Shown here piece after piece: positions 17,288 to 28,949 of a stretch of DNA of 64,000 bases. Location: positions 3,348,001-3,412,000 of the forward strand of contig NZ_CP023563.1 in the NCBI RefSeq assembly GCF_002407185.1, given 5' to 3'. Position 1 is the stretch's first letter; each line of letters begins with the position of its first letter. Under the pieces are notes generated by a model that searched no databases, was not told where the DNA came from, and saw only the letters and a list, made by a program, of their open reading frames with translations. The position numbers were made by a program, and so were the translations under genes. Origin of the DNA: Brachybacterium vulturis (lineage in GTDB: Bacteria; Actinomycetota; Actinomycetes; Actinomycetales; Dermabacteraceae).

Positions 17288-18004
17288 TCAGAGCGGCCAC
17301 GCCGTGTTGACGTCCGGCGTCTTGCCCTTCTTCGTCAGCCACTCGTTCATCCCCTCGGCCCAGCGGCGGTGCCAGCCCGTCTGCTCCCGGTGCAGCACCT
17401 CGAGCGAGGAGGCGGCGACCTTCGGGTACTTGGCGGCGATCGCGCGCACCACGTCCAAGGTGGCGGAGACGTCGACGTCAGCGGTGTGGAGACGGCCGTC
17501 CTGCTCGATCCCGAAGTGCGCGAGCACGTCGGTGAGGGTGCGCTTCCCCTTGCGGTAGCGATCCACCCCGCGATCGATCACCAGGCCGTCGATGACCGGC
17601 GCGATGTCGTGACCGAGGCGCTGGGTGAGGGTGGGCAGGCCCAGACGGGTCAGCTCGTTCTCCAGGATCGCGAGGTCGAAGCTGATGTTGAAGGCGACCA
17701 GCGGGATGTCCTTCCCGAGCGACTCGGCGATCAGAGCAGCGACCTCGTCGAGCGCCTCGGCGGCCTTCATCCCGTGGGCCCGGGCGTGCTCGGTGCTGAT
17801 CCCGTGCACCCGCTGCGCCGGCTCGGGGATGTCCATCTCCGGGTCGATCAGCCAGGTCGCGACGGTCTCGTTCTCCCGCCCCGGTCCCACCGAATGCACC
17901 AGGGCGACGGTGACGATCCGGTCGCCGGCGACATTCGTGCCGGTCGTCTCGGTGTCGAAACCGAGCAGGGGGGCATCGATCCAGGACGTGGTGCTCGCGC
18001 TCAT
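17288..18004 (-). CDS. DEDDh 3'-5' exonuclease (DNA Pol III epsilon-like)
   Basis: A 238-residue single-domain exonuclease. All DEDDh elements are visible: ExoI DTETTG (Asp17, Glu19), ExoII NISFD around residue 104, and ExoIII HTADVD (His-x4-Asp) near residue 170. It lacks the polymerase-binding and other domains of full epsilon, so it is one of the stand-alone RNase T/epsilon-like nucleases common in actinobacteria. It could act in repair or RNA trimming. TAGGCT (18016-18011) ends 6 nt before ATG 18004, another leaderless start. Confidence 0.9.
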   Translation of the reverse strand: MSASTTSWIDAPLLGFDTETTGTNVAGDRIVTVALVHSVGPGRENETVATWLIDPEMDIPEPAQRVHGISTEHARAHGMKAAEALDEVAALIAESLGKDIPLVAFNISFDLAILENELTRLGLPTLTQRLGHDIAPVIDGLVIDRGVDRYRKGKRTLTDVLAHFGIEQDGRLHTADVDVSATLDVVRAIAAKYPKVAASSLEVLHREQTGWHRRWAEGMNEWLTKKGKTPDVNTAWPL

Positions 18005-18137
18005 GCGCTCAGCCTAGACGCGGGGACCGACCGACGGCGCCGCGGAGCCGGCGATGTGGACGCAGGCCCCTCGGGGAGGAATGATCACCTCCACGCCCCC
18101 GGTCCTCGGGGCGACGGCACGATCCGGAGGAGAGCCC

Positions 18138-18572
18138 ATGCCCGCACCATCCCTGTACCTCCACCTGCCCGGCACCGCTGCGGACGCGCTCGAGTTCTAC
18201 CGCGGCGTGTTCGGCGGCACCGTCGAGCGGCACAGCTTCGCACAGTTCGGACGGACCGACGGTCCGGGGGCCGCGATCGCCCACGGGGTGCTCAGCGGGG
18301 CCGTGGACCTGTGCGTCGCCGACGCCGGCGCGGAGGACGAGTCGTTCTCCGCCCGCGGCCTCATGATCGCCCTGCTGGGCACCGCGGAGCCGACGACGCT
18401 GCGCACCTGGTTCGCGGGCCTGGCCGAGGCCGGTGAGGTGGTCGAAGACCTGCAGCGACGCCCGTGGGGAGCCTCCGACGGGCAGGTCCGGGACCGCTTC
18501 GGCGTGCTGTGGCTGATCGGCTACGAGCATGGCACCGAGACGGCGCAGCAGGCCGCGAGCACGGAGAGCTGA
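18138..18572 (+). CDS. VOC/PhnB-like glyoxalase-fold protein
   Basis: A 144-residue protein of the vicinal-oxygen-chelate superfamily, PhnB-like branch: it opens SLYLHLPGTAADALEFYRGVFGG and ends WGASDGQVRDRFGVLWLIGY, the usual terminal motif. These proteins are often annotated as glyoxalase/bleomycin-resistance-like, but the PhnB branch is mostly uncharacterised. The start at 18138 has GGAGGAGA upstream; longer in-frame readings lack a signal. It is convergent with guaB. Confidence 0.85.
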   Translation: MPAPSLYLHLPGTAADALEFYRGVFGGTVERHSFAQFGRTDGPGAAIAHGVLSGAVDLCVADAGAEDESFSARGLMIALLGTAEPTTLRTWFAGLAEAGEVVEDLQRRPWGASDGQVRDRFGVLWLIGYEHGTETAQQAASTES

Positions 18573-18600
18573 GCCCGCGGCGGCCGCCTCCGTCGCCCGC

Positions 18601-20169
<1,569 letters not shown>

Positions 20170-20321
20170 TCATTGACCTGCGCCGATGGGCGTGGTGGGC
20201 GGGATCACCCCCACAGCGGCCGGGGCGCGGGCGCCGGATCCGCCGCGCCTGCGCCGCGGACCGCCGCTGGCCTCCCCCGTGTGGGCGGATCCGGCATCGC
20301 GGTGCTGTGATCTCATGCGGA

Positions 20322-20364
20322 GTTCGGACGATGTTCGCCCGCTCGTCGTTCTTCGGCCTACAGT
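20322..20364 (+). promoter_or_regulatory. Promoter with GTTC direct repeats, possible PHO box
   Basis: GTTCGGA (20322) and GTTCGCC (20333) start exactly 11 bp apart, the spacing of actinobacterial PhoP direct repeats (GTTCACC-like units). A TACAGT -10 follows at 20359-20364. The repeats fall where the -35 would be, as for an activator site. The gene downstream is a phosphate transporter. A third unit does not keep the spacing, so this stays tentative. Confidence 0.35.
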
Positions 20365-20445
20365 GGCCGCGGCCCTCTCTGGGGTCTCCGGAGCGCCCGC
20401 GCGTCTCCGGGCGCCCTCATCCCCCTCACCCCCGGGAAATCGACG

Positions 20446-22095
20446 ATGCCTGGCACGCCCGCTCAGACGACCACCGACGCGCCCGTCCCCGCGGGCTTCC
20501 TCGGCCCCGACCGGAACTGGCATCTCGGTGCTGGACTGATGACGGTGGCGGCCACCGTCGCCTTCGCCATCTGGTCGTTCACCCACACCGGCACGGATGT
20601 CAACGCCTTCCTGCTGATCCTCGCGATCGCCTTCGGGCTGTTCATGGCGTTCAACATCGGCGGCAACGATGTCGCGAACTCCTTCGGCACCAGCGTCGGG
20701 GCGGGGACGCTGACGATGAAGCAGGCGCTCATGGTCGCTGCCGTCTTCGAGGTCTCCGGCGCGGTCCTCGCCGGAAGCTCCGTGACCGAGACCGTGCGCA
20801 GCGGGATCGTCGACATCGGGGCCATGCACATCGACCCGCTGTCCTTCGCCTACATCATGATGGCCGCCCTGCTGGGCGCCGCCGTCTGGCTCCTGCTCGC
20901 CACCCGGATGGGATGGCCGGTCTCGACCACCCACGCGATCATCGGCGGCATCGTCGGCGCAGCCGTCACCACCGGGGTGGTCACCGGCACCGGCGGGCTC
21001 GAGATGGTCCAGTGGGGCGAGATCGGGCAGATCGTCATCTCCTGGATCCTCTCTCCGCTGCTCGGCGGTGTCACCGCATACCTGCTGTTCGGCGCGATCA
21101 AGCGCCACATCCTGGCGCCGTCCGCCCGGGCCATCGCCCTGGGCTCGCGCGGTTTCGACGACGCCGAGGACGATGAGGACGACGAGGAGGACGAGGACGG
21201 CTCCGAGGACGAGTCCGGCCGCCACGTGGCCGGCTACGAGCGCGTCTCCGAGCTCCAGCAGTCCGCCTTCGCCGAGTCCGCAGCGCTGGATCTCACCCCC
21301 GGCGGGCCCGGGGCGGAGCTGGCCGAGCACGCCTCGCACCTGACCAAGAAGGAGCGCAAGGCGGCGCGCAAGGTCGAGCGCCGAGCGGCCTACCATGCGC
21401 TCGAGAAGCGCGTCCCCCCGCTCGCCGCAGGGGCTTCGGTGCTGCTCGCGGGGATGCTGGTGTTCAAGGGGCTGAAGAACGTGGGCCTGGACATCTCCCT
21501 CGGGAACGGCGTCCTGCTGCTGATCATGCTCGCGGTGGGCGTGTGGATGGCCACGACCGTGTTCGCCCGCGCCCTGAAGAAGCAGTCGATCTCCCGCGCG
21601 ACCTTCATCATGTTCAGCTGGATGCAGGTCTTCACGGCCTGCGCCTTCGCCTTCAGCCACGGCGCCAACGACATCGCCAACGCCATCGGTCCCTTCGCGG
21701 CCGTCCTCGATGTGCTGCGCACCGGCAGGATCGCGAGCGAGGCCGCCGTGCCGACGGCCGTGCTGATCGCGTTCGGGGTCGCCCTGATCTCCGGACTGTG
21801 GTTCGTGGGGCGCAAGGTGATCCACACCGTCGGTACGGGGCTGACGGCGATGCACCCCTCCTCGGGCTTCGCCGCCGAGCTGGCCGCCGCCTCGGTGGTG
21901 CTCCTCGCCTCCGTGCTCGGTCTGCCGGTCTCCTCCACGCACATCCTGATCGGCGCCGTGCTCGGCGTCGGCATCGTCAACCATGCGGCCAACTGGAAGC
22001 TGATGCGGCCGATCTTCCTGGCCTGGATCATCACCCTCCCCGCCGCGGCCGGCATCGGTGCCGTGGTGGTCCTGGTGCTGCGCGCCATCTTCTGA
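20446..22095 (+). CDS. PiT-family inorganic phosphate transporter
   Basis: A 549-residue low-affinity, cation-coupled phosphate carrier of the PiT family. Both inverted family signatures are present: FNIGGNDVANSFGTSVGAG near residue 70 and FSHGANDIANAIGPFAAV near residue 405. About 10-12 membrane segments surround a large central loop (residues 230-320) with a very acidic run of Asp/Glu and a basic part rich in Lys/Arg. The upstream 345-bp gap contains no gene but has a candidate PHO box and -10. GGGA lies about 9 nt before the ATG. No Pit accessory (DUF47) gene is adjacent. Confidence 0.93.
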   Translation: MPGTPAQTTTDAPVPAGFLGPDRNWHLGAGLMTVAATVAFAIWSFTHTGTDVNAFLLILAIAFGLFMAFNIGGNDVANSFGTSVGAGTLTMKQALMVAAVFEVSGAVLAGSSVTETVRSGIVDIGAMHIDPLSFAYIMMAALLGAAVWLLLATRMGWPVSTTHAIIGGIVGAAVTTGVVTGTGGLEMVQWGEIGQIVISWILSPLLGGVTAYLLFGAIKRHILAPSARAIALGSRGFDDAEDDEDDEEDEDGSEDESGRHVAGYERVSELQQSAFAESAALDLTPGGPGAELAEHASHLTKKERKAARKVERRAAYHALEKRVPPLAAGASVLLAGMLVFKGLKNVGLDISLGNGVLLLIMLAVGVWMATTVFARALKKQSISRATFIMFSWMQVFTACAFAFSHGANDIANAIGPFAAVLDVLRTGRIASEAAVPTAVLIAFGVALISGLWFVGRKVIHTVGTGLTAMHPSSGFAAELAAASVVLLASVLGLPVSSTHILIGAVLGVGIVNHAANWKLMRPIFLAWIITLPAAAGIGAVVVLVLRAIF

Positions 22096-22165
22096 GCCGA
22101 CCCCGGCGCCTGCGCCGTCGTCGGCCAGAGCGCTGCAGCCAAGGGTCCGCGTTCAGGGCCCGCGT

Positions 22166-22948
22166 TCAGGGTCGGGGGTCCCCCTCCCGCGGCCGCTCCC
22201 TGCCGCCGAGCACTCGGCGCACCCGGTCGAACTCGGCCTGGAACGCGGCCTCGTCGTCCGCGTACTCCTCCCGCCAGGGCATGCCGAGGCGGGCGGCGAG
22301 CTCCCGATGGCTGCGCTCGCGACGGCTCCGGCGGTTCTCGCGCACCAGTTCGGCGCGGGACGGGGCAGGACGCAGCCCGGCCGCGGCCTGCAGCGTGCGC
22401 AGCCCGTCGAAGGCGGCGGCGTCCCATCCGCTCTCGGGCACCACCCACTGCCGCTCCAGCTCCTCACCGTCGGTCCCTGCCCCGCCCTCCACGCCGATCA
22501 GCGCCAGGCCGCCGCGCTCGGCGTCCCCGGTCGCATACCGCACCTGGGCCAGCGTGGCCCGGTCGGCGACACGCAGGCCCCTGTGGAGCGCGAGGGTCCC
22601 GGCACGCTCGTCCAGCAGCACCACCCGATGGGTCAGCAGCAGCGGGATCAGCGCCCACAGGGCGAACAGCACCCACAGCGCGAGAGCGCCGAGCAGCAGC
22701 TGCACCGCGGCGGGTTCCAGGATCTGCACGAGCAGGTCCTCGTGCCCGCCGTGCAGGCGGGAGGAGCGCCACTGCTGGATCCCCGCGCCGGCGAAGGGGC
22801 TCAGCAGCACCGCCACCAGGGGCAGGCCGATCAACGCGGCGGGAACATAGCGCGCCCGGAGGGTGGGGCCCACGACCACCTGACCGTTCCGGGTGCGGCG
22901 CGGCGCAGGAGCCGGGGCGGCGTCATCGGGGGTGCGGGGGTCGGTCAC
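22166..22948 (-). CDS. Two-segment membrane protein, unknown
   Basis: A 260-residue protein with a Pro/Ala-rich N-terminus, two hydrophobic segments (about residues 38-56 and 85-110) and a soluble C-terminal part that starts LTHRVVLLDERAGTLALHRG, resembling bacterial PH-like membrane proteins. The C-terminal 60 residues are highly charged. The GTG start at 22948 overlaps the stop of the pseudouridine synthase by 4 bp (GTGA). TACCCT (22960-22955) ends 6 nt upstream, so an internal leaderless promoter is also possible. Function unknown. Confidence 0.75.
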   Translation of the reverse strand: MTDPRTPDDAAPAPAPRRTRNGQVVVGPTLRARYVPAALIGLPLVAVLLSPFAGAGIQQWRSSRLHGGHEDLLVQILEPAAVQLLLGALALWVLFALWALIPLLLTHRVVLLDERAGTLALHRGLRVADRATLAQVRYATGDAERGGLALIGVEGGAGTDGEELERQWVVPESGWDAAAFDGLRTLQAAAGLRPAPSRAELVRENRRSRRERSHRELAARLGMPWREEYADDEAAFQAEFDRVRRVLGGRERPREGDPRP

Positions 22949-23982
22949 CGGCCCAGGGTACGAGACGCCGCACTCAGCTCCTGCGCGCTGCGGAACTCCC
23001 GGCGCTCCGCGGTGAGGGGGTCGACGAAGGCCAGGCGGCGCGCCAGCAGCTGGAGCGACAGGTCCTCCGGCCAGAGGTCGGCGGACGGGCGCGCTCGCTG
23101 CGGCGGCCAATAGAGGTCCTCACCCAGGATCGGTGCGCCGCGGGCAGCGAGCTGGGCGCGCAGCTGATGGGTGCGGCCGGTGCGCGGCCGCAGGCGGATC
23201 CGCAGCATGCCGGCGGCGTCCGCCGCGAGCACCTCGAGCTCCGTCTCGGCGTTCGGCTCCCCGGCCAGCACCTGCGTGGTCAGCGCACCGCGCTGTGTGA
23301 CCAGCCGGTCCCGCAGCAGGCACCGCTGGCCCGGGCACCGCGGCAGCGACGAGGACGGTGCGGGGGCCACGACGGCCTCGTAGGCCTTGTCCACCTCCCG
23401 ACGGGCGAACAGCTGCTGGTAGGCGGAACGCTCCTCGGCACGGATGCCGAAGGCGAGCACTCCGGCCGTGCGCCGGTCCAGCCGGTGCAGCGGCACCAGG
23501 CTCTGGATCCCGGTGGCGCGGCGCAGTCGCACCAGCGCGCTGGCGAGGATGTGCGCACCGCGGGGCATGGTGGCGATGTCGTGCGGCTTGTCGATCACCA
23601 GCAGGTGCTCGTCCCGATGCAGAACGGCGAGTTCGACCTCGGGGACCTCCTCGGGGCGCAGCTCCCGATGGAACCACAGCTCCGCCCCCGGCACGGCCGG
23701 GTCCTCGGCGGCCCAGGAGCGCCCCTCGGCATCGACGATCTCCCCGGCGGCGAAGCGTTCCGACAGCGGCGTCGCAGCGGGGTCGGCGAGGGCGGGGAAG
23801 CGTTCCCGCAACAGCTCGAGCGCCCCGCGCCCGGCCGGGGTGTCCTGGGGGACCCGCCAGCGCACGGCGTCCAGGCCCTCGCGCTGCGGCAGCGGCGCCG
23901 GGCGCCGTCGCGCACGCCGCCGGGCAGCGCGTCCGGGACGCGGCTCCGGCGGTCCGTCGGAGCCGGTGGGTCGGCGGTTCAC
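22945..23982 (-). CDS. RluA-family pseudouridine synthase
   Basis: A 345-residue RNA pseudouridine synthase of the RluA/RsuA superfamily. The catalytic loop HRLDRRTAGVLAFG places the active Asp near residue 165; LLVIDKPHDIATMPRG is the preceding KP motif, and RPRTGRTHQLRAQLA is motif III. There is no S4 domain. An N-terminal extension of about 60 residues is very arginine-rich and may bind RNA. Start GTG 23982 overlaps the upstream stop (GTGA), so translation is coupled. The target (rRNA or tRNA uridine) cannot be told from sequence alone. Confidence 0.92.
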   Translation of the reverse strand: MNRRPTGSDGPPEPRPGRAARRRARRRPAPLPQREGLDAVRWRVPQDTPAGRGALELLRERFPALADPAATPLSERFAAGEIVDAEGRSWAAEDPAVPGAELWFHRELRPEEVPEVELAVLHRDEHLLVIDKPHDIATMPRGAHILASALVRLRRATGIQSLVPLHRLDRRTAGVLAFGIRAEERSAYQQLFARREVDKAYEAVVAPAPSSSLPRCPGQRCLLRDRLVTQRGALTTQVLAGEPNAETELEVLAADAAGMLRIRLRPRTGRTHQLRAQLAARGAPILGEDLYWPPQRARPSADLWPEDLSLQLLARRLAFVDPLTAERREFRSAQELSAASRTLGR

Positions 23983-24680
23983 AGCCCCCACACGATGAAG
24001 GTGAGCAGGTTGTGGCCGATGTAGAAGAGGATCAGTGCCACCAGCAGCGGGTTGGGGTGGCGGTCCACGAAGCTCATCGCCTGGGGCGCCTGCTCCCGCA
24101 GCTCGACGTGGCTGATCGCGTCGATGTGCTCGATGCGCACCCCGGCCTCCCGCGCCCGGTGCAGCGTCATCTCCTGGGCGCGCGGTCCGAAGAACCGGCT
24201 CGAGACGGCGAGGATCCGCCGGCCCGCGGAGTCCATCACGTACACGCCGTCGTAGGCGGTCTCGGGAGCGTCGAGCGCCTCGGCGGCGGGGGAGCCGCGG
24301 TCGATGTCCCGGGCGGCGATGACCAGCCCCACGTCCTGCCATCGGGCGGTGCGGGTGCGGCGGAACAGGCTCCGCAGCACGAAGCCGTCCTCATCGATGT
24401 GGAGCCAGGAGGTGAGCACCCGCAGGCACACCACCGTCACCGCGATCGCGATCAGCACCCAGATGAGCAGCGGGAGGGTGAACACCAGATCGTGCATCAG
24501 CGCCGGCTCGCGCCAGAGCCTCTGACCGACGAAGCTGATGATCACCAGGAACTCGAGCACCACCAGGAAGACGACCCCCACCACCAGGGTGCCGATCACC
24601 ACGGACGCGGGCGGTCCGAAGGTGCGAGTGGGCAGATCCCCGTCCTGGGCCGGGGAGGCGGCATCGGGCGTGCTGATCAC
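23979..24680 (-). CDS. PH-domain-like membrane protein
   Basis: A 233-residue protein with hydrophobic segments at about residues 28-50 and 68-90 and a third at the C-terminus. Between them is a domain starting WLHIDEDGFVLRSLFRRTRTARWQDV, which reads like a bacterial PH fold. Of two tandem GTG codons, 24680 has a GGAGGAG at 5-nt spacing and 24683 only 2 nt, so I chose 24680. First gene of a three-gene coupled operon with the pseudouridine synthase and another membrane protein. Function unknown. Confidence 0.75.
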   Translation of the reverse strand: MISTPDAASPAQDGDLPTRTFGPPASVVIGTLVVGVVFLVVLEFLVIISFVGQRLWREPALMHDLVFTLPLLIWVLIAIAVTVVCLRVLTSWLHIDEDGFVLRSLFRRTRTARWQDVGLVIAARDIDRGSPAAEALDAPETAYDGVYVMDSAGRRILAVSSRFFGPRAQEMTLHRAREAGVRIEHIDAISHVELREQAPQAMSFVDRHPNPLLVALILFYIGHNLLTFIVWGL

Positions 24681-24823
24681 CACTGCTCCTCCCGCCGTCG
24701 ATGTGATGTGACTCAGCCCATCCTAGGCCGAGGGGCGAGCACCCCGAGGTGACGCGCCGGGGCGCGGACGATGCGGCGCGCCGAGCGCGTCCGGTATCGA
24801 TGCCCGCGCCTCCGGGATGACGA

Positions 24824-24863
24824 CGGGGCGGGAGGCAGGGGTCTCCCCATGCCGCCCGCCCCG
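24824..24863 (-). terminator. groEL terminator hairpin
   Basis: CGGGGCGGG (24824-24832) pairs with CCCGCCCCG (24855-24863), and inner GGCA/TGCC and GGG/CCC pairs extend the stem around a short loop. It lies about 50 bp beyond the groEL stop. Confidence 0.65.
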
Positions 24864-24910
24864 GACGATGCGAGCCGGCTCAGCGCAGTGCCGAGCGACG
24901 GCTCACGACC

Positions 24911-26808
<1,898 letters not shown>

Positions 26809-26954
26809 GCGGCTCACTCCTTCATGAAGAGATGTGACTCTGCGTGAGTTCTTGGGTGGCGGGACCCGTTCCCGATCGTCGTCGCGGTGCCGACCGGGGT
26901 AGATCCCTCTGCGGCAGTCTCTGGCACTCTCGGCCGTCGACTGCCAACGGCGCA

Positions 26955-26983
26955 ACTCTAGGACCTCGCTGGCACTCACGCAA
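26955..26983 (-). promoter_or_regulatory. groESL promoter
   Basis: Minus-strand TTGCGT (26983-26978), a 17-bp spacer and TAGAGT (26960-26955). The -35 lies within the central 9 bp of the CIRCE repeat, so repressor binding would block RNA polymerase. Confidence 0.75.
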
Positions 26984-26995
26984 GGTGAGTGCTAA
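26969..26995. promoter_or_regulatory. CIRCE element (HrcA operator)
   Basis: On the minus strand TTAGCACTC, 9 bp, GAGTGCCAG. The consensus is TTAGCACTC-N9-GAGTGCTAA, so the left arm is perfect and the right arm has two changes. This is the binding site of the heat-shock repressor HrcA; hrcA itself is not in the window. Confidence 0.9.
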
Positions 26996-27000
26996 ATCGC

Positions 27001-27261
27001 GGCCCCGGCGCCCCTGCCGGCACCGCGCATCCCGGCGTCCTCCCTCCCGGTCGAGGCATCGCCGCTCCCCCGCTCATCGCCCCCCGGACGGTCGAAGAGC
27101 ACCAGGTCACATACTTTTTGTGAACCGGGCAACTTGTGGACCGCGGACTCGTGACTCCACCCGTGTCCACAGGATAAGAAGGAGTCATCGAGAACGCCGA
27201 TGCTCCTGCGCACCAGGAGCCCGGCCACTCACCGCACTCCGCACCGAAGGGACCCTGGATC
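27001..27261 (+). other. Gap between CIRCE and the 56-aa gene
   Basis: A relatively AT-rich patch (27107-27190) stands out from its surroundings and probably holds the promoter of the small gene at 27262, but I cannot assign clear -35/-10 boxes. GGATAAGAAGGAG at 27171-27183 could be a -10 or a ribosome site for an unrecognised leader. No other gene is seen. Confidence 0.4.
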
Positions 27262-27432
27262 ATGACTTTCCTCCGCACTCTCAGCGCCGCGCTCGAGCGC
27301 ATGTCCGACCGCATGCAGGGCCAGGACGTCGAGCGCCAGCACCTCGGGGGCACCCGTCTCGGCGCGGACTACGCCGCCCTGAGCAAGGCTCGCTCCAGCC
27401 AGGGGATCAGTTCCATCGGCATGGGTCGCTGA
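27262..27432 (+). CDS. Small protein, 56 aa, unknown
   Basis: A 56-codon frame starting MTFLRTLSAALERMSDRM and ending ISSIGMGR. Nearly all third positions are G or C, it is amphipathic and charged at the start, and it ends 22 bp before a strong stem-loop terminator. Together with an AT-rich upstream patch this makes a self-contained transcription unit. A GAAGGGA lies 13 nt before the ATG. No cysteines, no membrane segment, no family that I recognise. It is divergent from groESL, but a stress role is only a guess. Confidence 0.7.
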   Translation: MTFLRTLSAALERMSDRMQGQDVERQHLGGTRLGADYAALSKARSSQGISSIGMGR

Positions 27433-27454
27433 CCGCCGCAGCTCATTCGTCGAC

Positions 27455-27484
27455 GCCCTTGCAGACCCCGTCTGCAGGGGCTTT
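27455..27484 (+). terminator. Terminator of the 56-aa gene
   Basis: GCCCTTGCAGAC (27455-27466) pairs with GTCTGCAGGGGC (27470-27481) with one G-U pair and a 3-nt loop, followed by TTT. One of the clearest intrinsic terminators in the window. It may also serve the convergent phosphoesterase gene. Confidence 0.85.
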
Positions 27485-27510
27485 CGCCTGTCCGGGGCGG
27501 CAGTCGCCGA

Positions 27511-28386
27511 TCAGCGGGAGCGGCGCTCGGCTCCGCGCCCCGCCGCAGCGATGATCCGCGCGACCTGGTCGGGGCTGAAGCTGTACACCGGCCGCCCCAC
27601 CTCCTCGAGCGTGTCCCCCCGGTTCGGGTGCACTGCGCTGAGCACCTGCGGCGGCCCCTCCCCCAGGTCGATCACGCTCACCCCGGACAGCGCCAGGGCC
27701 TGCTCGTCGGCGCCCTCCGTGAGGGGGTCGACGACATTGGCGACGCCCGGGGCGACGTGGACCGGGATCCCGGCGATCGACCCGGTCATCGCATGGTGGT
27801 AGTGCCCGGCGAGCACGATCCGCACGTCCGTGCCCGCCAGGACCGCGCCGAGCTCTGCGAGCCCGTCGAGATCCAGGGCACGCTGCAACGGCGTCGCGGC
27901 GACCAGCGGAGGATGGTGGAGCGCGAGCACCGTCCCGGCCGGCGCGGGCTCGGCCAGCACCGTGCCGAGCCAGTCGCGCTGCTCCGCCTCCAGATGCCCG
28001 TACCCCGCGCGCGGGACGCTGGTGTCCAGCAGCACCGCACGGCCCCCTCCTGCCAGCGGGACCACCCGGTCCTGCCGCTCGGCCACGCGCTGCCCGGGGG
28101 CGACGCCGTCCCCGTAGACGGAGGAGACGTCGTGATTGCCCATCACCACGGCCAGCGGCGCGCCCCAGGCGGCGGCGAAGGGATCGAGGATCTCGTGCAG
28201 CCGACGGTAGCTCTCGAGCGTGCCGTCCTCGGAGGCGTCCCCGGTGTGGACCACGGCGTCGATGTCGCGGAGCCCCTGGAGCCTGGAGAGCACTCCGCGG
28301 AGAGCCGCGGCGGTGTCGATGCGGTCGTAGTGGCGGGCAGCGGGGTCGCCGTACACGTGGGTGTCGCTGAGGTGGAGGATGCGCAT
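27511..28386 (-). CDS. Calcineurin-like metallophosphoesterase (CpdA-type)
   Basis: A 291-residue phosphoesterase with the family metal-binding blocks in order: LSDTH (residues 6-10), HTGDASEDG (about 47), VMGNHD (about 81), LALHHPP (about 160) and LAGHYHH (about 197). This set and size fit the cyclic-nucleotide phosphodiesterase/CpdA group, but substrates of such proteins cannot be read from sequence. Its ATG overlaps the moaE stop (TGATG), so it is the last gene of the moeA-moaC-moaB-moaE operon. The C-terminal 40 residues are outside the core fold. Confidence 0.88.
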   Translation of the reverse strand: MRILHLSDTHVYGDPAARHYDRIDTAAALRGVLSRLQGLRDIDAVVHTGDASEDGTLESYRRLHEILDPFAAAWGAPLAVVMGNHDVSSVYGDGVAPGQRVAERQDRVVPLAGGGRAVLLDTSVPRAGYGHLEAEQRDWLGTVLAEPAPAGTVLALHHPPLVAATPLQRALDLDGLAELGAVLAGTDVRIVLAGHYHHAMTGSIAGIPVHVAPGVANVVDPLTEGADEQALALSGVSVIDLGEGPPQVLSAVHPNRGDTLEEVGRPVYSFSPDQVARIIAAAGRGAERRSR

Positions 28387-28949
28387 CAGCCCAGCGCCCC
28401 CACCCATTCGGTCCCGCCGTCGTCGAAGACCTGGTGCTTCCAGATCGGCACCCGCTGCTTGACGGTGTCCACCAGGTCGTCGCAGGCGGTGAAGGCCTGC
28501 TTGCGGTGCGGGGCGGCGACGGCGCACACCAGGGCCGAGTCCCCGATCACCAGGGGACCGTGGCGGTGGGCGACGGCGACCAGCGTGTCCGGATAGCGGT
28601 CGGCGATCTCGCGGGCCACCGCGGTGATGACCTCGCCCGCGCTGGGGTGCGCGGAGTACTCCAATCGCTCCACGCCGCGCCCGCCGTCGTGGTCGCGCAC
28701 CACGCCGTCGAAGGTGACCACCGCTCCGCAGCGGGGATCGGTGACCGCGGCGATCATCCGCTCCGCAGCGAGCGGCTCCTGGCTGATCTCGGCGCAGCGG
28801 GCCCGCTGGGCGGCATCGCCCATCGTGGGGTCCCCCGCGATGCGCAGATCCTGGCCGTCGGCCCCGAAGGGGGTGGCGCCGCGGGTCGGGTCGGGCTGCG
28901 TCCGCCCGGTGCTGCCCGCTCCGGCGGCAGGGGTTCCGGTGCCCGTCAT
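28386..28949 (-). CDS. moaE: Molybdopterin synthase large subunit
   Basis: MoaE, with the thiocarboxylated MoaD, inserts the dithiolene sulphurs into precursor Z (cPMP) to give molybdopterin. The 187 residues include a disordered N-terminus of about 50 residues (Gly/Thr/Pro-rich) before the core. Core motifs: GAVVTFDGVVRDHDGG, VAHRHGPLVIGD, APHRKQAF and the active-site region VPIWKHQVFDDG with the conserved Lys. ATG 28949 overlaps the moaB stop by 4 bp (ATGA). moaD is on the other strand next to moaA. Confidence 0.93.
   Translation of the reverse strand: MTGTGTPAAGAGSTGRTQPDPTRGATPFGADGQDLRIAGDPTMGDAAQRARCAEISQEPLAAERMIAAVTDPRCGAVVTFDGVVRDHDGGRGVERLEYSAHPSAGEVITAVAREIADRYPDTLVAVAHRHGPLVIGDSALVCAVAAPHRKQAFTACDDLVDTVKQRVPIWKHQVFDDGGTEWVGALG

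Noticed and set aside
27198..27263. 21-codon frame ending at the start codon of the 56-aa gene (possible leader peptide)
   Set aside because: It has no well-spaced ribosome site and no attenuator-like codon run or structure. Too weak to call.
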